Notes: generated from the sequence alone by a model not told the origin. DNA of 64,000 bases from Fusobacteriales bacterium (GCA_020063625.1 JAICDD010000010.1:24869-88868); one strand, 5' to 3'; positions 44,451 through 53,728 are shown, counted from the stretch's first letter. Program-made: numbers and translations.

Positions 44451-45422
44451 ATGAATAACAAAAATAAAAAATCATTAAATGTATTTAAAAATAAAAATGA
44501 TTTTTTAAAACAAACAAGACCTTTAATAGGTTTAATAATATTCTCTATAATAATATCAATGTTGAGCGACAGATTTTTAACTACATCAAATATATTTAAT
44601 ATATTAAGACAAACTGCAATTAATGCAATAATGGCAGTAGGAATGACATTTGTAATATTAAAAGGTGGAATAGATTTATCAGTAGGTTCAATCTTTGCTT
44701 TTTCTGGTGCGGTTACAGCGTACTTAGTAGGCAAAAATATATCAGTATTTATAGCAGTATTATCTGGTCTTTTAGTAGGATTAATAATAGGTGTATTAAA
44801 TGGATATATAATTTCAAAAGGAAAATTACAACCTTTTATTGTTACTTTAGCAACGATGACTATATTTAGAGGTGCAACATTAGTATTTACAAATGGAAAA
44901 CCTATAAGTGCAGGATTTGAAAAAAATGGATTATTATTTTCAGATATAGGAAATGGATATACATTAGGAATTCCAAATCCAATTTTAATAATGATATTAG
45001 TTTTTATAATAGGATATTTTATTTTAATGCATACTTCCATAGGAAGATATATATATGCAATTGGTGGAAATGAAGAAGCAACAAAATTATCAGGAATAAA
45101 TGTACATAGAGTAAAATTATTTGTATATGGAATAAGTGGATTATTAGCGGCATTATCTGGAATTATAATAACATCTAGATTATCTTCAGCTCAGCCAACA
45201 GCTGGAAGTGGATATGAATTAGATGCAATAGCAGCAGTAGTATTAGGTGGTACATCATTATCAGGTGGAGTAGGTTCTATACTAGGAACAATCGTAGGTG
45301 CTCTTATAATAGGGATATTAAATAATTCATTAAATTTATTAAATGTATCATCTTATTATCAACTATTAGCGAAAGGATTGGTTATATTAATAGCAGTATT
45401 AGTAGATAGAAAAGATAAATAA
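44451..45422 (+). CDS. rbsC: Ribose ABC transporter, permease subunit
   Basis: 323 residues with about 8-10 hydrophobic segments, and the conserved GGIDLSVGSIFAFSGAV and LGGTSLSGGVGSILGT motifs of RbsC-like permeases. It forms the inner-membrane channel, working with RbsA and the periplasmic RbsB. AAGGAGG precedes the ATG. Confidence 0.95.
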   Translation: MNNKNKKSLNVFKNKNDFLKQTRPLIGLIIFSIIISMLSDRFLTTSNIFNILRQTAINAIMAVGMTFVILKGGIDLSVGSIFAFSGAVTAYLVGKNISVFIAVLSGLLVGLIIGVLNGYIISKGKLQPFIVTLATMTIFRGATLVFTNGKPISAGFEKNGLLFSDIGNGYTLGIPNPILIMILVFIIGYFILMHTSIGRYIYAIGGNEEATKLSGINVHRVKLFVYGISGLLAALSGIIITSRLSSAQPTAGSGYELDAIAAVVLGGTSLSGGVGSILGTIVGALIIGILNNSLNLLNVSSYYQLLAKGLVILIAVLVDRKDK

Positions 45423-45460
45423 TATAAAGTTTTCTATAAAAAAAATAAGGAGGTATTAAA

Positions 45461-46360
45461 ATGAAAAAAATTATTACAGTAGTATTATTGGCAACATTAT
45501 TATCAACAGTAGCATTTGGAGGATTATTTTTTAAAAAGAAAGAAACAAAAAAAGAACCAACTATAGGATTAATAGTATCTACTTTAAATAATCCATTCTT
45601 TGTTGATTTGAAAAATGGAGCTGAAGAAGAAGCAATAGATAAAGGAATAAAAATAATTATATTAGATTCACAAAATGATCCAGCAAAAGAATTAGCAAAT
45701 ATGGAAAATTTGATAACTCAAAAAGTAGATGTAATATTAATAAATCCAACAGATTCATCAGCAGTAGTAAATGCAGTACGTATGGCAAATAATAAAAAAA
45801 TACCAGTAATAACATTAGATAGAGGTGCCGATGCAGGTGAGATAGTGACTCATATAGCATCAGATAATGTAGCTGGTGGGAAAATGGCAGGAGAATATAT
45901 AGCAGAATTATTAGGTAATAAAGGAAATGTTGTAGAATTAGAAGGTATTGCAGGAACAAGTGCAGCAAGGGATAGAGGAAAAGGATTTAATGAAGCAATA
46001 AGTAAAACAAATATAAAAGTAGTAGCAAGACAAGTAGCGGATTTTGATAGAATAAAAGGATTATCAGTAATGGAAAATATATTACAAGCACAAAGTGATA
46101 TTGATGCAGTATTTGCACATAATGATGAAATGGCATTAGGGGCATTAAAAGCAATAGAAGCAGCAAATAGAGATATAAAAGTAATAGGATTTGATGCAAC
46201 AGATGATGCAGTAAAAGCAGTAAAAGATGGAAAAATGGCAGCTACAGTAGCACAACAACCAAAATTAATAGGTAAAATGGGAGTAAATGCGGCAATAGAT
46301 GTAATGAATAAAAAAGAGATAGCTAAATATATACCTGTAGAATTAAAATTAGTAAAATAG
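45461..46360 (+). CDS. rbsB: Ribose-binding periplasmic protein
   Basis: 299 residues with a signal peptide (MKKIITVVLLATLLSTVAFG) and the type I periplasmic-binding fold: TIGLIVSTLNNPFFVDLKNGAEEEA, DAVFAHNDEMALGALKAI and VIGFDATDDA. It delivers ribose to RbsAC. It is the last gene of the operon, and AAGGAGG precedes the ATG. The short basic stretch after the signal (FFKKKETKKE) is unusual but also occurs in TctC of this window, suggesting a genome-wide style of mature N-termini. Confidence 0.95.
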   Translation: MKKIITVVLLATLLSTVAFGGLFFKKKETKKEPTIGLIVSTLNNPFFVDLKNGAEEEAIDKGIKIIILDSQNDPAKELANMENLITQKVDVILINPTDSSAVVNAVRMANNKKIPVITLDRGADAGEIVTHIASDNVAGGKMAGEYIAELLGNKGNVVELEGIAGTSAARDRGKGFNEAISKTNIKVVARQVADFDRIKGLSVMENILQAQSDIDAVFAHNDEMALGALKAIEAANRDIKVIGFDATDDAVKAVKDGKMAATVAQQPKLIGKMGVNAAIDVMNKKEIAKYIPVELKLVK

Positions 46361-46379
46361 AATAAAAATAAAGCAGATA

Positions 46380-46412
46380 AAAGACTGAAAAGATTATTTT
46401 TCAGTCTTTCTT
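46380..46412 (+). terminator. Terminator of the ribose operon
   Basis: AAAGACTGAAAA/TTTTTCAGTCTTT stem with a short loop, then a T-rich tract. Confidence 0.85.
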
Positions 46413-46435
46413 TTTATCTTTTTTTACCTCTTTCA

Positions 46436-46624
46436 TTATTTGTTTGATTTAATAATTTCGCTTAACGCTATATTTCTATTTCTATATCTTTCGCTATTTG
46501 ATTCTCCCTTTATATGAATATTTTTATTAGGACAATTATGTATACATGCAAAACATGAAAAACATTTATTTTGAAAAGAAATAGTTTTATTTTCTTTATT
46601 TATAATAATATTGTCTACAGGTTT
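46436..46624 (-). pseudogene. C-terminal fragment of an EFR1-type ferredoxin
   Basis: A 63-codon frame on the minus strand, with no start codon and a stop just upstream of it, encodes KCFSCFACIHNCPNKNI followed by ERYRNRNIALSEII. That is the C-terminal end of EFR1-like proteins (flavodoxin-like domain plus two [4Fe-4S] clusters, normally about 250-270 residues). Only one Cys cluster remains, so this is a truncated, probably untranslated remnant. Confidence 0.7.
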
Positions 46625-46742
46625 TTAATCACTCCTTAAATTTTAATTATATTATTTATATCTCTATTTTTGAATATAAAACTAATTTTGTATTTTAGTC
46701 ATTTTATTTTAAAAAATTTTCGACTTAATAAAAAGTCGAATT

Positions 46743-47330
46743 TTATTTTATTAAATTATTAATAATTAATCCAATTATATAATCACTTTTTTTATCTAAA
46801 TCTTCTCGAGAAAGTTCTGTTGAAAACGGTGGAAAATAACTTTGTAAAGCAAAAGACATATTTTCTATAAGTTCAAAAATATTATCAAAGCAAAAACTTC
46901 CCTTTTTTTTACCTTCTAATAAAATTTCTGATAAAATCTGTATAGCAGCTGGCATAGCAGTATTATAATTTTTTTCATCGATTTTACACGTATCTCTTAA
47001 TTGACGCATTATAACAAAAAGTTCTGAAGCATGTACATTTGAATTAACAAAATCATAAGATTTCATTATAAAAGACTTTATATATACTCTAAGTTTTTTT
47101 TCTGAACTATATTCAGGTAAAATTTTATTTTTTAATTGAGTTGCAATATTATTAGCTTCTAAATCTGCTAATTCTGCTACTATATCATTTTTTGATGAAA
47201 AATAAAGATATATAGTTCCTTTACCTATACCAGAAGCTTTTGCTATTTCATCAACAGTTGTTTTTTTTACACCATAAATAAAAAATAATTCTTTAGATTT
47301 CTCTAAAATTTTTCTTTTCTTATTATCCAT
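46743..47330 (-). CDS. TetR/AcrR-family transcriptional regulator
   Basis: 195 residues from ATG 47330. The N-terminal helix-turn-helix reads KILEKSKELFFIYGVKKTTVDEIAKASGIGKGTIYLYFSSK, typical of TetR regulators (quoted here as positions about 7-48). The C-terminal domain (about 55-195) is the variable ligand-binding part. The frame is open to 47366, but GAAAGGA is correctly spaced only for 47330. A perfect 11-bp inverted repeat lies 39-72 bases upstream of the start (47369-47402), a likely autoregulatory operator. The target gene is not obvious; the adjacent ferredoxin remnant may be what is left of it. Confidence 0.85.
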   Translation of the reverse strand: MDNKKRKILEKSKELFFIYGVKKTTVDEIAKASGIGKGTIYLYFSSKNDIVAELADLEANNIATQLKNKILPEYSSEKKLRVYIKSFIMKSYDFVNSNVHASELFVIMRQLRDTCKIDEKNYNTAMPAAIQILSEILLEGKKKGSFCFDNIFELIENMSFALQSYFPPFSTELSREDLDKKSDYIIGLIINNLIK

Positions 47331-47368
47331 ATAAATCCTTTCTGACTGTTTTAGTTTTATAGTCATAA

Positions 47369-47402
47369 TTTTATAATATAAGTATATCGCAATATTATAA
47401 AA
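47369..47402. promoter_or_regulatory. Candidate TetR-type operator
   Basis: TTTTATAATAT and ATATTATAAAA form a perfect 11-bp inverted repeat with a 12-base spacer, directly upstream of the TetR gene. The A+T content lowers its significance, but its length exceeds most chance dyads here. Confidence 0.45.
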
Positions 47403-47654
47403 AAGTCAACAGAAATATATTATATTTTTATAATATAAAAAGTAACTTATAAAAGATATGTATAAATTTAGAAATTAAATTTAAATAACATTATAAAATT
47501 CGCTTTTAAAACATAAAAATATAATAAAATTAATAAAAATAAAGAATATTTGACAATGGAATATATTATTTGATAAAATTTAATTAATATTTTTTTAATG
47601 TGAAAAAAATGATAAATTAAAATTATTTAAGAATCAAATTACCGATAATTATAA
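47403..47654. other. Gene-free A+T-rich stretch
   Basis: No coding frame, RNA gene or clear hairpin is visible. A TTGACA at 47550-47555 has no convincing -10 at standard distance. Confidence 0.4.
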
Positions 47655-48120
47655 TTTAGAATAAAAAATAGTAAGGAATAAGAAGATTTAGAATTTAGCC
47701 GCGGAAAAACGCGGATTAAAAAATTACACGAAGAACGCAAAGATAGAAAAATCAGAACCACAAAGGAAAAAGAATTGTGTAACCACGAGATAAATACTGA
47801 TAACCAGAGGATAAAAAGTATTGACAATGGAAAATAGTGAGAAGTGAGAAGATTTAGAGTTTAGCCACGGAAAAACGCGGATTTAACTCAGCACAAAGAA
47901 ATAAGGTCACGAAGAATACAAAGATTGAAAAACAGAACCACAAAGGAAAACTCTGTATAATCCATGACAAAAAAATAAAACTCTGTGTATCTCAGTGCTC
48001 TCTGAGTCTCTGTGCTGAATGTTATATCCTGTGGTTTCAAAAAAATACTTAGTGGTCCTTAGTGCTTTTTCTTCGTGCTCTTTGTGTAACAAAAAATAAT
48101 AAATATTCAATATTCTCAAA
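47655..48120. repeat. Mosaic non-coding repeat, copy 4
   Basis: About 460 bases with a tandem-like module (TTTAGAATTTAGCCGCGGAA and TTTAGAGTTTAGCCACGGAA, about 47689 and 47851), ACGAAGAACGCAAAGATAG, ACCACAAAGGAAAA twice, ACTCTGTGTATCTCAGTG, CTGAGTCTCTGTGCTGAATG and CTTAGTGGTCCTTAGTG, then CTTCGTGCTCTTTGTGTAAC. Modules occur in a different order from copies 2 and 3. Locally richer in G and C. Confidence 0.8.
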
Positions 48121-48160
48121 TAATTTTTATATAAAAAATAGTTAAAAGAAAGGAAAAATA

Positions 48161-49267
48161 ATGAAAAAAAACATAATTTTAATAATTTTAATGAGTTTTA
48201 TTGTAGGATGTAGTTCAAGTTAAATATCAAAAAATAATAATATTCCAAAAGAGATTTTAGAATATCAAAATAATAAGGTTAAATTTTATACAAATGATGA
48301 AAAAAATAAAGACACAGATTTTTATGGAATTGATAATGAAAATATAGAAGAACCTATGGATGGAATAGAAGTGGAATTGAAGAAAATAAGAGGAGATATT
48401 GATGGTGCGTATGGAATAATATTTTGTGCACAAGATGATTATAATTATTATACATTAGTGATAACAGCTAATGGAGAAATATATATAGATAAAACTATAA
48501 ATGATGAAGCAATTCCAATATATGATTGGGATGAAAGTCTATTTTTATTAAAAGGATATAATGTTTCAAATAAAATAGGAATTACTTATGATAAAGATAA
48601 AAAAGAGTTTTCTGTATTTATAAATGGAATAAGAGAAATAATATTTCAAGATAATACATTTACAGGTGGTAAATACGGAGCATACTTTAGTGTTACAGAA
48701 AATGAAAATTTTCCTGAAGAACCAGAAGAAATAGAAATAATAAATAAAGGTAAATTTGAAAATCCGTTATTTAAAGAACCAAAATTAGAAACATTTAAAA
48801 CTATTAATGGAATGTTTTAATTAGATTATGATAGCAATAGTTGAAAAATAACAAAATCTATAAATAAAGAAAATTATGCTGAATTAGAATTATTTGGAAA
48901 AGATGGATATTTATATCTTATATATGAGACTATAGGAATAGATTTAGAAACATTAAGAAATATAGGAATAAATAACTTTAAACAAAACTATGATGTTGAG
49001 ATATTAAGTGAAGAAAAAAGAAAAATAAATGATGAAGAATTTTTAATTGTAAAATTAAGAGTACCTGATGAAGAAGAAAATATTATATATAATAATATTT
49101 ATATAGGTGGAATAAATAAAACTATCCAATTTTTAATAGGAATCCCAGAAGAAGAGTATGGTGAATATAAAGATAAAATAGATAAATTAATTCAAGGAAT
49201 AAAAGTAAAACAATTAGATAATCTAGATAATCAAATAAAAAATATAAAAGATATAAATGCTATATAA
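48161..49267 (+). pseudogene. Lipoprotein gene with three in-frame stop codons
   Basis: ATG 48161, behind AAAGGAAAA, begins MKKNIILIILMSFIVGCSSS, a clear lipoprotein signal. The frame is interrupted by TAA (48221-48223), TAA (48818-48820) and TGA (48842-48844), yet continues in the same frame for 368 codons to TAA 49265-49267, with no indel. The pieces read as one plausible protein: a beta-rich middle (YNYYTLVITANGEIYIDK) resembling concanavalin-like folds and a C-terminal domain (YIGGINKTIQFLIGIPEEEYGEYKDKI is at about 325-351). Family not recognised. The TGA could derive from TGG (SNSWKITK). Probably a recent loss of function. Confidence 0.75.
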
Positions 49268-49288
49268 AATCTAATCAAATTATTGCCA

Positions 49289-49316
49289 TTGAAAAATAAA
49301 AAAATAGTGGTATAAT
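49289..49316 (+). promoter_or_regulatory. Promoter of the FadR-type regulator gene
   Basis: TTGAAA (49289-49294), 16-base spacer, TATAAT (49311-49316); 44 bases upstream of the ATG. Confidence 0.65.
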
Positions 49317-49359
49317 TAATATTAGGTTTTGTAAATTTTGATTATTAGGAGAAAATATT

Positions 49360-50028
49360 ATGAAAAAACGAACATCTGATATTGCTTTTGATTACATTAA
49401 AGATAAAATTTTTAAAGGAGAATGGAGTTCTGGAGAAAAGATAAGTTCTGAAAAAGAGTTAGAAGAAGAGATAGGTGTTGGTCGTTCATCTATAAGAGCT
49501 GCTGTTGATAAATTAGTTGCTTTGAATATATTAGAAAAAAAACCAGGCGATGGAACTTATGTAAAAGAATTAGATAGTGAATCATTATTAAAAACTTTTT
49601 TACCACTTATTGCATTTAGTGAAGGAAGTTATTATGAAATAATAGAATGTAGAATGCAATTAGATATACTTGCTATAGGATTATTTATTGAAAATATGAA
49701 AAGCGAACAAATAGAAGAGCTTAATGAAATTCACGAGCGTATGAGTAAAGCTACTAATGATATTAATGAATTCTTTGAATTAGATATGAAATTTCATAAA
49801 TTAATAGCAAAACATAGTCAAAATAAAACTCTTTATTTAATCAATAGTATTTTATACAATATATTAAAAGAATTTTTTATAGAACAATATAAAACAGTAC
49901 CATTAGAAAAAAAAGTACAAGATCATGAAAAATTATTAGAAGCAATTAAAAGAAGAGATAAAGAATTAGCTATTTCATATGAAAGATGTAATTTTTTAGA
50001 AACAATGGCAAAATTAAAAATAAAATAA
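49360..50028 (+). CDS. GntR-family (FadR subfamily) transcriptional regulator
   Basis: 222 residues. An N-terminal winged helix (AFDYIKDKIFKGEWSSGEKISSEKELEEEIGVGRSSIRAAVDKL at about 9-52, broken here by description) precedes a helical FCD effector domain (about 75-220) with the Asp and His metal-binding pattern (ELDMKFHKLIAKHS, and an H near DHEKLLEAI). Such regulators usually bind a carboxylate or sugar acid. It lies just upstream of the tct operon, whose promoter carries two copies of a 15-bp palindrome, so it most likely represses that operon until the transported acid is present. Confidence 0.9.
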   Translation: MKKRTSDIAFDYIKDKIFKGEWSSGEKISSEKELEEEIGVGRSSIRAAVDKLVALNILEKKPGDGTYVKELDSESLLKTFLPLIAFSEGSYYEIIECRMQLDILAIGLFIENMKSEQIEELNEIHERMSKATNDINEFFELDMKFHKLIAKHSQNKTLYLINSILYNILKEFFIEQYKTVPLEKKVQDHEKLLEAIKRRDKELAISYERCNFLETMAKLKIK

Positions 50029-50042
50029 ATATATATCAATTA

Positions 50043-50077
50043 ATTAAACGAGTTCTTTAATTTTAAAGGGCTCGTTT
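50043..50077 (+). terminator. Repeat-type hairpin terminator
   Basis: AAACGAGTTCTTTAA/TTAAAGGGCTCGTTT with a T-run, the third clear copy of the hairpin family also at 15753 and 28009. Confidence 0.85.
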
Positions 50078-50133
50078 TTAATTTCTCTAATAGAACTCAA
50101 ATTTTAATTCTTTCAGACTTTATATTTTTCTTC

Positions 50134-50148
50134 AAACATGAGATGTTT
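50134..50148. promoter_or_regulatory. Upstream operator for the tct operon
   Basis: AAACAT-GAG-ATGTTT, a perfect dyad with a 3-base centre, identical in its half-sites to the promoter-proximal site 95 bases downstream. Two spaced sites could allow DNA looping. Confidence 0.6.
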
Positions 50149-50219
50149 TTATTTGAAAAATAATTTTTTTTAAAAAAATTTGCAAAAAAAATTTACTTTT
50201 CGACAAAAAAATAGTATTA

Positions 50220-50248
50220 TTGTATTGTAAACATCTGATGTTTATAAT
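50220..50248 (+). promoter_or_regulatory. tct promoter with overlapping operator
   Basis: -35 TTGTAT (50220-50225), 17-base spacer, -10 TATAAT (50243-50248). The dyad AAACAT-CTG-ATGTTT (50229-50243) fills the spacer and touches the -10, as expected for a repressor site, probably of the FadR-type regulator encoded upstream. Confidence 0.7.
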
Positions 50249-50272
50249 ATAAAATATAAAAGGAGGATAATT

Positions 50273-51223
50273 ATGAGAAAAGTAGTTGTGATTTTTTTAG
50301 TATTGGCAATATCTGTAGTTTCTATGGCAGGGCTTTTTAGAAAAAAAAGCGAAAATTTTCCAAACAAAAACATTAGTATGATAGTTCCTTTTAGTGCAGG
50401 TGGAGGTACAGATACAGTTGGTAGAACTCTTGCAAAATCTATGGAAAAATATTTAGGAAAATCTATTGTTATTATTAATAAAACAGGTGGAGCAGGAGCA
50501 GTTGGAATGACTGCAGGAGCAAAATCTAAACCAGATGGTTATACTCTTACTGTAGTTACAAGAGAAATCGTATCTTTACCATTAATGAATTTAGCACAAG
50601 TAAAAGCAGATGATTTTGATTTGTTAGCACTTATTAATTTAGAACCTGCAATTATTTTAGTAAAACAAGATTCAAAATATAAATCCGCTAAAGATTTGAT
50701 AGAAGATGCTAGAAAAAATCCTGGAACTATAAAAATGGCTAGTACTGCACAACCTAATTTTTATGTTCTTTGTATTGAAATAAATCAAAATGTTAAATTT
50801 AATCAAATTCCTTTTAACGGAGCAGCAGAAGCTATACCTGCAGTTTTAGGTGGACATGCTGATTTTACTATTGTTACTCCTGGTGAAGCTTTTTCTCAAT
50901 TAAAATCAGGACAGTTAAGAGCATTAGGTGTTATGGATAATGAAAGAGACATTAGATTACCAAATGTAGTAACATTAAAAGAACAAGGATATAATATAAG
51001 TTCCGCTACTTGGAAAGGAATAGGTGTACCTAAAGATACTCCTGAACAAATAAAAAAAATATTAATATCTGCAATTGATAAGGCTGTAAAAGATCCTGAA
51101 TTTATAGAAGTAATGAAAAAAGCTAATACTTCTATTAGATATATGAATGCTAAAGATTTTACAGAGTTTGTAAAATCTGATCAAAAAGTTATTGGAGAAA
51201 TAGTAGAACAATTAAATAAATAA
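50273..51223 (+). CDS. tctC: Tripartite tricarboxylate transporter, substrate-binding protein
   Basis: 316 residues with a signal peptide (VVIFLVLAISVVSMAG) and the TctC/Bug-type pattern: NISMIVPFSAGGGTDTVGR, IINKTGGAGAVGM, PDGYTL, and APKDTP-like GVPKDTPEQIKKIL near the end. It captures a carboxylic acid in the periplasm; the substrate cannot be told. It is the first gene of the operon behind the FadR-type operators, and AAAGGAGG precedes the ATG. Confidence 0.95.
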   Translation: MRKVVVIFLVLAISVVSMAGLFRKKSENFPNKNISMIVPFSAGGGTDTVGRTLAKSMEKYLGKSIVIINKTGGAGAVGMTAGAKSKPDGYTLTVVTREIVSLPLMNLAQVKADDFDLLALINLEPAIILVKQDSKYKSAKDLIEDARKNPGTIKMASTAQPNFYVLCIEINQNVKFNQIPFNGAAEAIPAVLGGHADFTIVTPGEAFSQLKSGQLRALGVMDNERDIRLPNVVTLKEQGYNISSATWKGIGVPKDTPEQIKKILISAIDKAVKDPEFIEVMKKANTSIRYMNAKDFTEFVKSDQKVIGEIVEQLNK

Positions 51224-51232
51224 TAATATTTC

Positions 51233-51261
51233 TAAGCTAATAGTTTATAGCTATTAGCTTA
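51233..51261 (+). terminator. Hairpin between tctC and tctB
   Basis: Perfect 11-bp stem TAAGCTAATAG/CTATTAGCTTA with a 7-base loop and no T-run. It probably stabilises the tctC message or attenuates read-through, giving more binding protein than membrane subunits. Confidence 0.6.
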
Positions 51262-51282
51262 GAGCTTATATTGGAGGAAAAA

Positions 51283-51741
51283 ATGAAAAAGATAAATATT
51301 GCAATTGGAATAATATTTATTATATTTAGTAGTTTTATATATATGAAAGCAAATACTTTTAAACAAACGTTAATAGTTGATATTGGATTAGGTGCAGATT
51401 TTTTCCCTAAATTAATATCTATTATTATAATTTTAATTTCAATATTACTTATTTACCTATCTATAAAAAATAAAGAATTAAGCAATAATGTATCTTCTGT
51501 TTTTAATAGTGATATGAAAAATTCTATTATAGGAATGTTTTTATTAATAATTTATGGAATTTCATTAAATATAATAGGGTACTTAATTAGTACAATAATT
51601 TTTTGTTATATATTTTTACATATATTTAAAGTAAAAAATATATTATTAAAAATTACAATTTCATTAATATTTTCATTAATTATATATTTTATATTTAATA
51701 GAGTTTTCTTAATAACTCTTCCAGTTGGAATATTAATTTAA
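51283..51741 (+). CDS. tctB: Tripartite tricarboxylate transporter, small membrane subunit
   Basis: 152 residues from ATG 51283; the upstream in-frame TTG at 51271 would consume the GGAGG that serves this ATG. Four hydrophobic helices (about 3-20, 36-58, 75-95 and 105-145 with a break) and the GADFFPKLISIIIILISILL segment are typical of TctB. It works with TctA in sodium- or proton-driven uptake. Confidence 0.9.
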   Translation: MKKINIAIGIIFIIFSSFIYMKANTFKQTLIVDIGLGADFFPKLISIIIILISILLIYLSIKNKELSNNVSSVFNSDMKNSIIGMFLLIIYGISLNIIGYLISTIIFCYIFLHIFKVKNILLKITISLIFSLIIYFIFNRVFLITLPVGILI

Positions 51742-51756
51742 AAAAGGAGAATTAAA

Positions 51757-53232
51757 ATGATAAATTTGATTTTTGATGGTTTTAAAACTATATTAGAATT
51801 ACATACAATACTCTTAATATTAATAGGTGTAGCTGGAGGAATAATAATAGGTTCTCTTCCTGGACTAACTGCTACAATGGGAGTTGCTATTTTACTTCCT
51901 TTTACTTTTAGTATGGATGCCACTCAAGGATTGGTTCTTTTATTAGGAATTTATATTGGAGCTATCTATGGTGGGTCTATAGCTGCTATATTATTAAAGA
52001 CACCTGGTACACCAGCAGCAGCAGCAACTGTGTATGATGGATATTCTTTAGTAAAAAAAGGTGAGGCAGCGAAGGCACTTAGTACATCTGCAATTGCATC
52101 GTTTACAGGAGGAATAATTAGTGTAATAATGCTTATGACAGTATCTCCATATCTTGCCAAATTTGCACTTAAATTTAGTGCACCAGAATATTTTACTTTA
52201 GCAGTATTTGGACTAACTATAATCGCCAGTGTTTCTTCTAAAAATATGCTAAAAGGAATACTTGCTGGATGTTTTGGATTAATTATTTCTACATTTGGAA
52301 TGGATCCTATCACTAGTTATCCAAGATTTACTTTTGGTTCACTAGATTTATTAAATGGATTTTCTGTTATACCTGTACTTATAGGATTATTTGCAATTTC
52401 AGAAGCTTTATTTCAAATGGAAAGTTTAAATAAAGAAAAAGAAAAACATAAAAAAATGGATATTAATAGGAAATATATATCTATAAAAGAAATAATTCAA
52501 GTAGCACCAACTATGATAAAATCAGGAATTTTAGGAACTTTTATTGGTTCTATACCTGGAGCAGGAGCAGATATAGCAGCATTTGTTTGTTATAATGAAG
52601 CAAAAAGAACTTCTAAAAAATCAGAAAAGTTTGGTACTGGAATTTTAGAAGGTATTGCAGCACCAGAAGCAGGAAATAACGGTGTAACAGGAGGAGCATT
52701 AGTACCATTATTGACTTTAGGAGTTCCTGGAGATGCAGTAGCTGCAATTCTATTAGGTGCATTAATAGTGCAAGGGTTGGCTCCAGGTCCATTATTATTT
52801 CAACAAAATCCAGATGTTGTATATGGTTTATTTAGTGCAATGTTTATAGGAAATATATTTATGTTAATTTTAGGATTAATTGGAATTAGATTTTTTAGTA
52901 GAATAGTTGAAATTCCTAAAAATATAATAATTTCTTTAATAATATTTTTATCTATTGTTGGAGCATTTTCTTTAAATAATAGTATGTTTGATGTATTTGT
53001 GGCTATTGGATTTGGGATTATTGGATATTTTATGATAAAAGTTGAAATTCCACAATCACCAATTGTATTAGCAATTATTTTAGGACCAATGGCAGAAACA
53101 AATTTAAGAAAATCAATTTTAATGTATGAAGGTAGCTATCGTTTTTTATATAGTAGACCAATTACTATTTTCTTTATAATTTTAACATTAATATCGATTT
53201 TTTCTGTATATAGGAAAAATAAAATAAAATAA
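51757..53232 (+). CDS. tctA: Tripartite tricarboxylate transporter, large membrane subunit
   Basis: 491 residues with about 10-12 membrane helices. The GSLPGLTATMGVAILLPFTF motif near the start, GGSIAAILLKTPGTPAAAAT, and the symmetric GSIPGAGADIAAF and LTLGVPGDAVAAILLGAL motifs are diagnostic of TctA. It forms the transport path. AAAGGAG precedes the ATG, 15 bases after tctB. Confidence 0.96.
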   Translation: MINLIFDGFKTILELHTILLILIGVAGGIIIGSLPGLTATMGVAILLPFTFSMDATQGLVLLLGIYIGAIYGGSIAAILLKTPGTPAAAATVYDGYSLVKKGEAAKALSTSAIASFTGGIISVIMLMTVSPYLAKFALKFSAPEYFTLAVFGLTIIASVSSKNMLKGILAGCFGLIISTFGMDPITSYPRFTFGSLDLLNGFSVIPVLIGLFAISEALFQMESLNKEKEKHKKMDINRKYISIKEIIQVAPTMIKSGILGTFIGSIPGAGADIAAFVCYNEAKRTSKKSEKFGTGILEGIAAPEAGNNGVTGGALVPLLTLGVPGDAVAAILLGALIVQGLAPGPLLFQQNPDVVYGLFSAMFIGNIFMLILGLIGIRFFSRIVEIPKNIIISLIIFLSIVGAFSLNNSMFDVFVAIGFGIIGYFMIKVEIPQSPIVLAIILGPMAETNLRKSILMYEGSYRFLYSRPITIFFIILTLISIFSVYRKNKIK

Positions 53233-53246
53233 ACTGAGGTGGGATT

Positions 53247-53672
53247 ATGTATATTAAACCAAGTAAAAAATTAACATTAAAAGCGGCTATAAAAATGTCA
53301 GAAAAAGCATTAAAAAAATCAGAAGAAATAGGAAAACCATTTGTAGTAGCTATTGTAGATGCAGGTGGGAATCTAATATATTTACATAGAATGGAAGATG
53401 CTTTTTTTACAAGCGTTGGAATCGCTACAGATAAAGCATTTACAGCTGCTGCATTAAAAAAAGGAACTCATGAATTAACAAATAGAGTAAAGCCAGAGCA
53501 TGATTTATTTGGATTAAATATCACAAATAATGGTAGAATTATTACTTTTGGAGGAGGCTTACCTATTATTGTTGAAAATGAAGTTATTGGTGGAATCGGA
53601 GTAAGCGGTGGAACAGTCGATGAAGATATTGCAGTAGCTACAGCAGCTCTTGAAATATTGAAAGAAATTTAA
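53247..53672 (+). CDS. GlcG/HbpS-family (DUF336) protein
   Basis: 141 residues with the family's FVVAIVDAGGNLIYLHRMEDA, ATDKAFTAAAL and GGLPIIVENEVIGGIGVSGG motifs. Family members bind heme, cobalamin or degradation products, and are often encoded in catabolic operons (GlcG, PduO C-terminal domain); the exact function here is unknown. It is 14 bases after tctA, so it belongs to the same operon. Confidence 0.9.
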   Translation: MYIKPSKKLTLKAAIKMSEKALKKSEEIGKPFVVAIVDAGGNLIYLHRMEDAFFTSVGIATDKAFTAAALKKGTHELTNRVKPEHDLFGLNITNNGRIITFGGGLPIIVENEVIGGIGVSGGTVDEDIAVATAALEILKEI

Positions 53673-53728
53673 AATAATAATGCTATTAACTTAAATTAAT
53701 ATTATAAATCAAAAATGGAGGTACAAAT

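Noticed and set aside
44201..45040. 279-codon open frame on the minus strand across rbsA/rbsC
   Set aside because: It is antisense to well-supported rbsA and rbsC, has no ribosome-binding site and a repetitive hydrophobic composition typical of the complement of A+T-rich coding DNA.
48161..49267. Programmed stop-codon readthrough or TGA-as-Trp coding
   Set aside because: Two of the three stops are TAA, and TGA is used as a normal terminator elsewhere (for example jetA), so ordinary gene decay is simpler.
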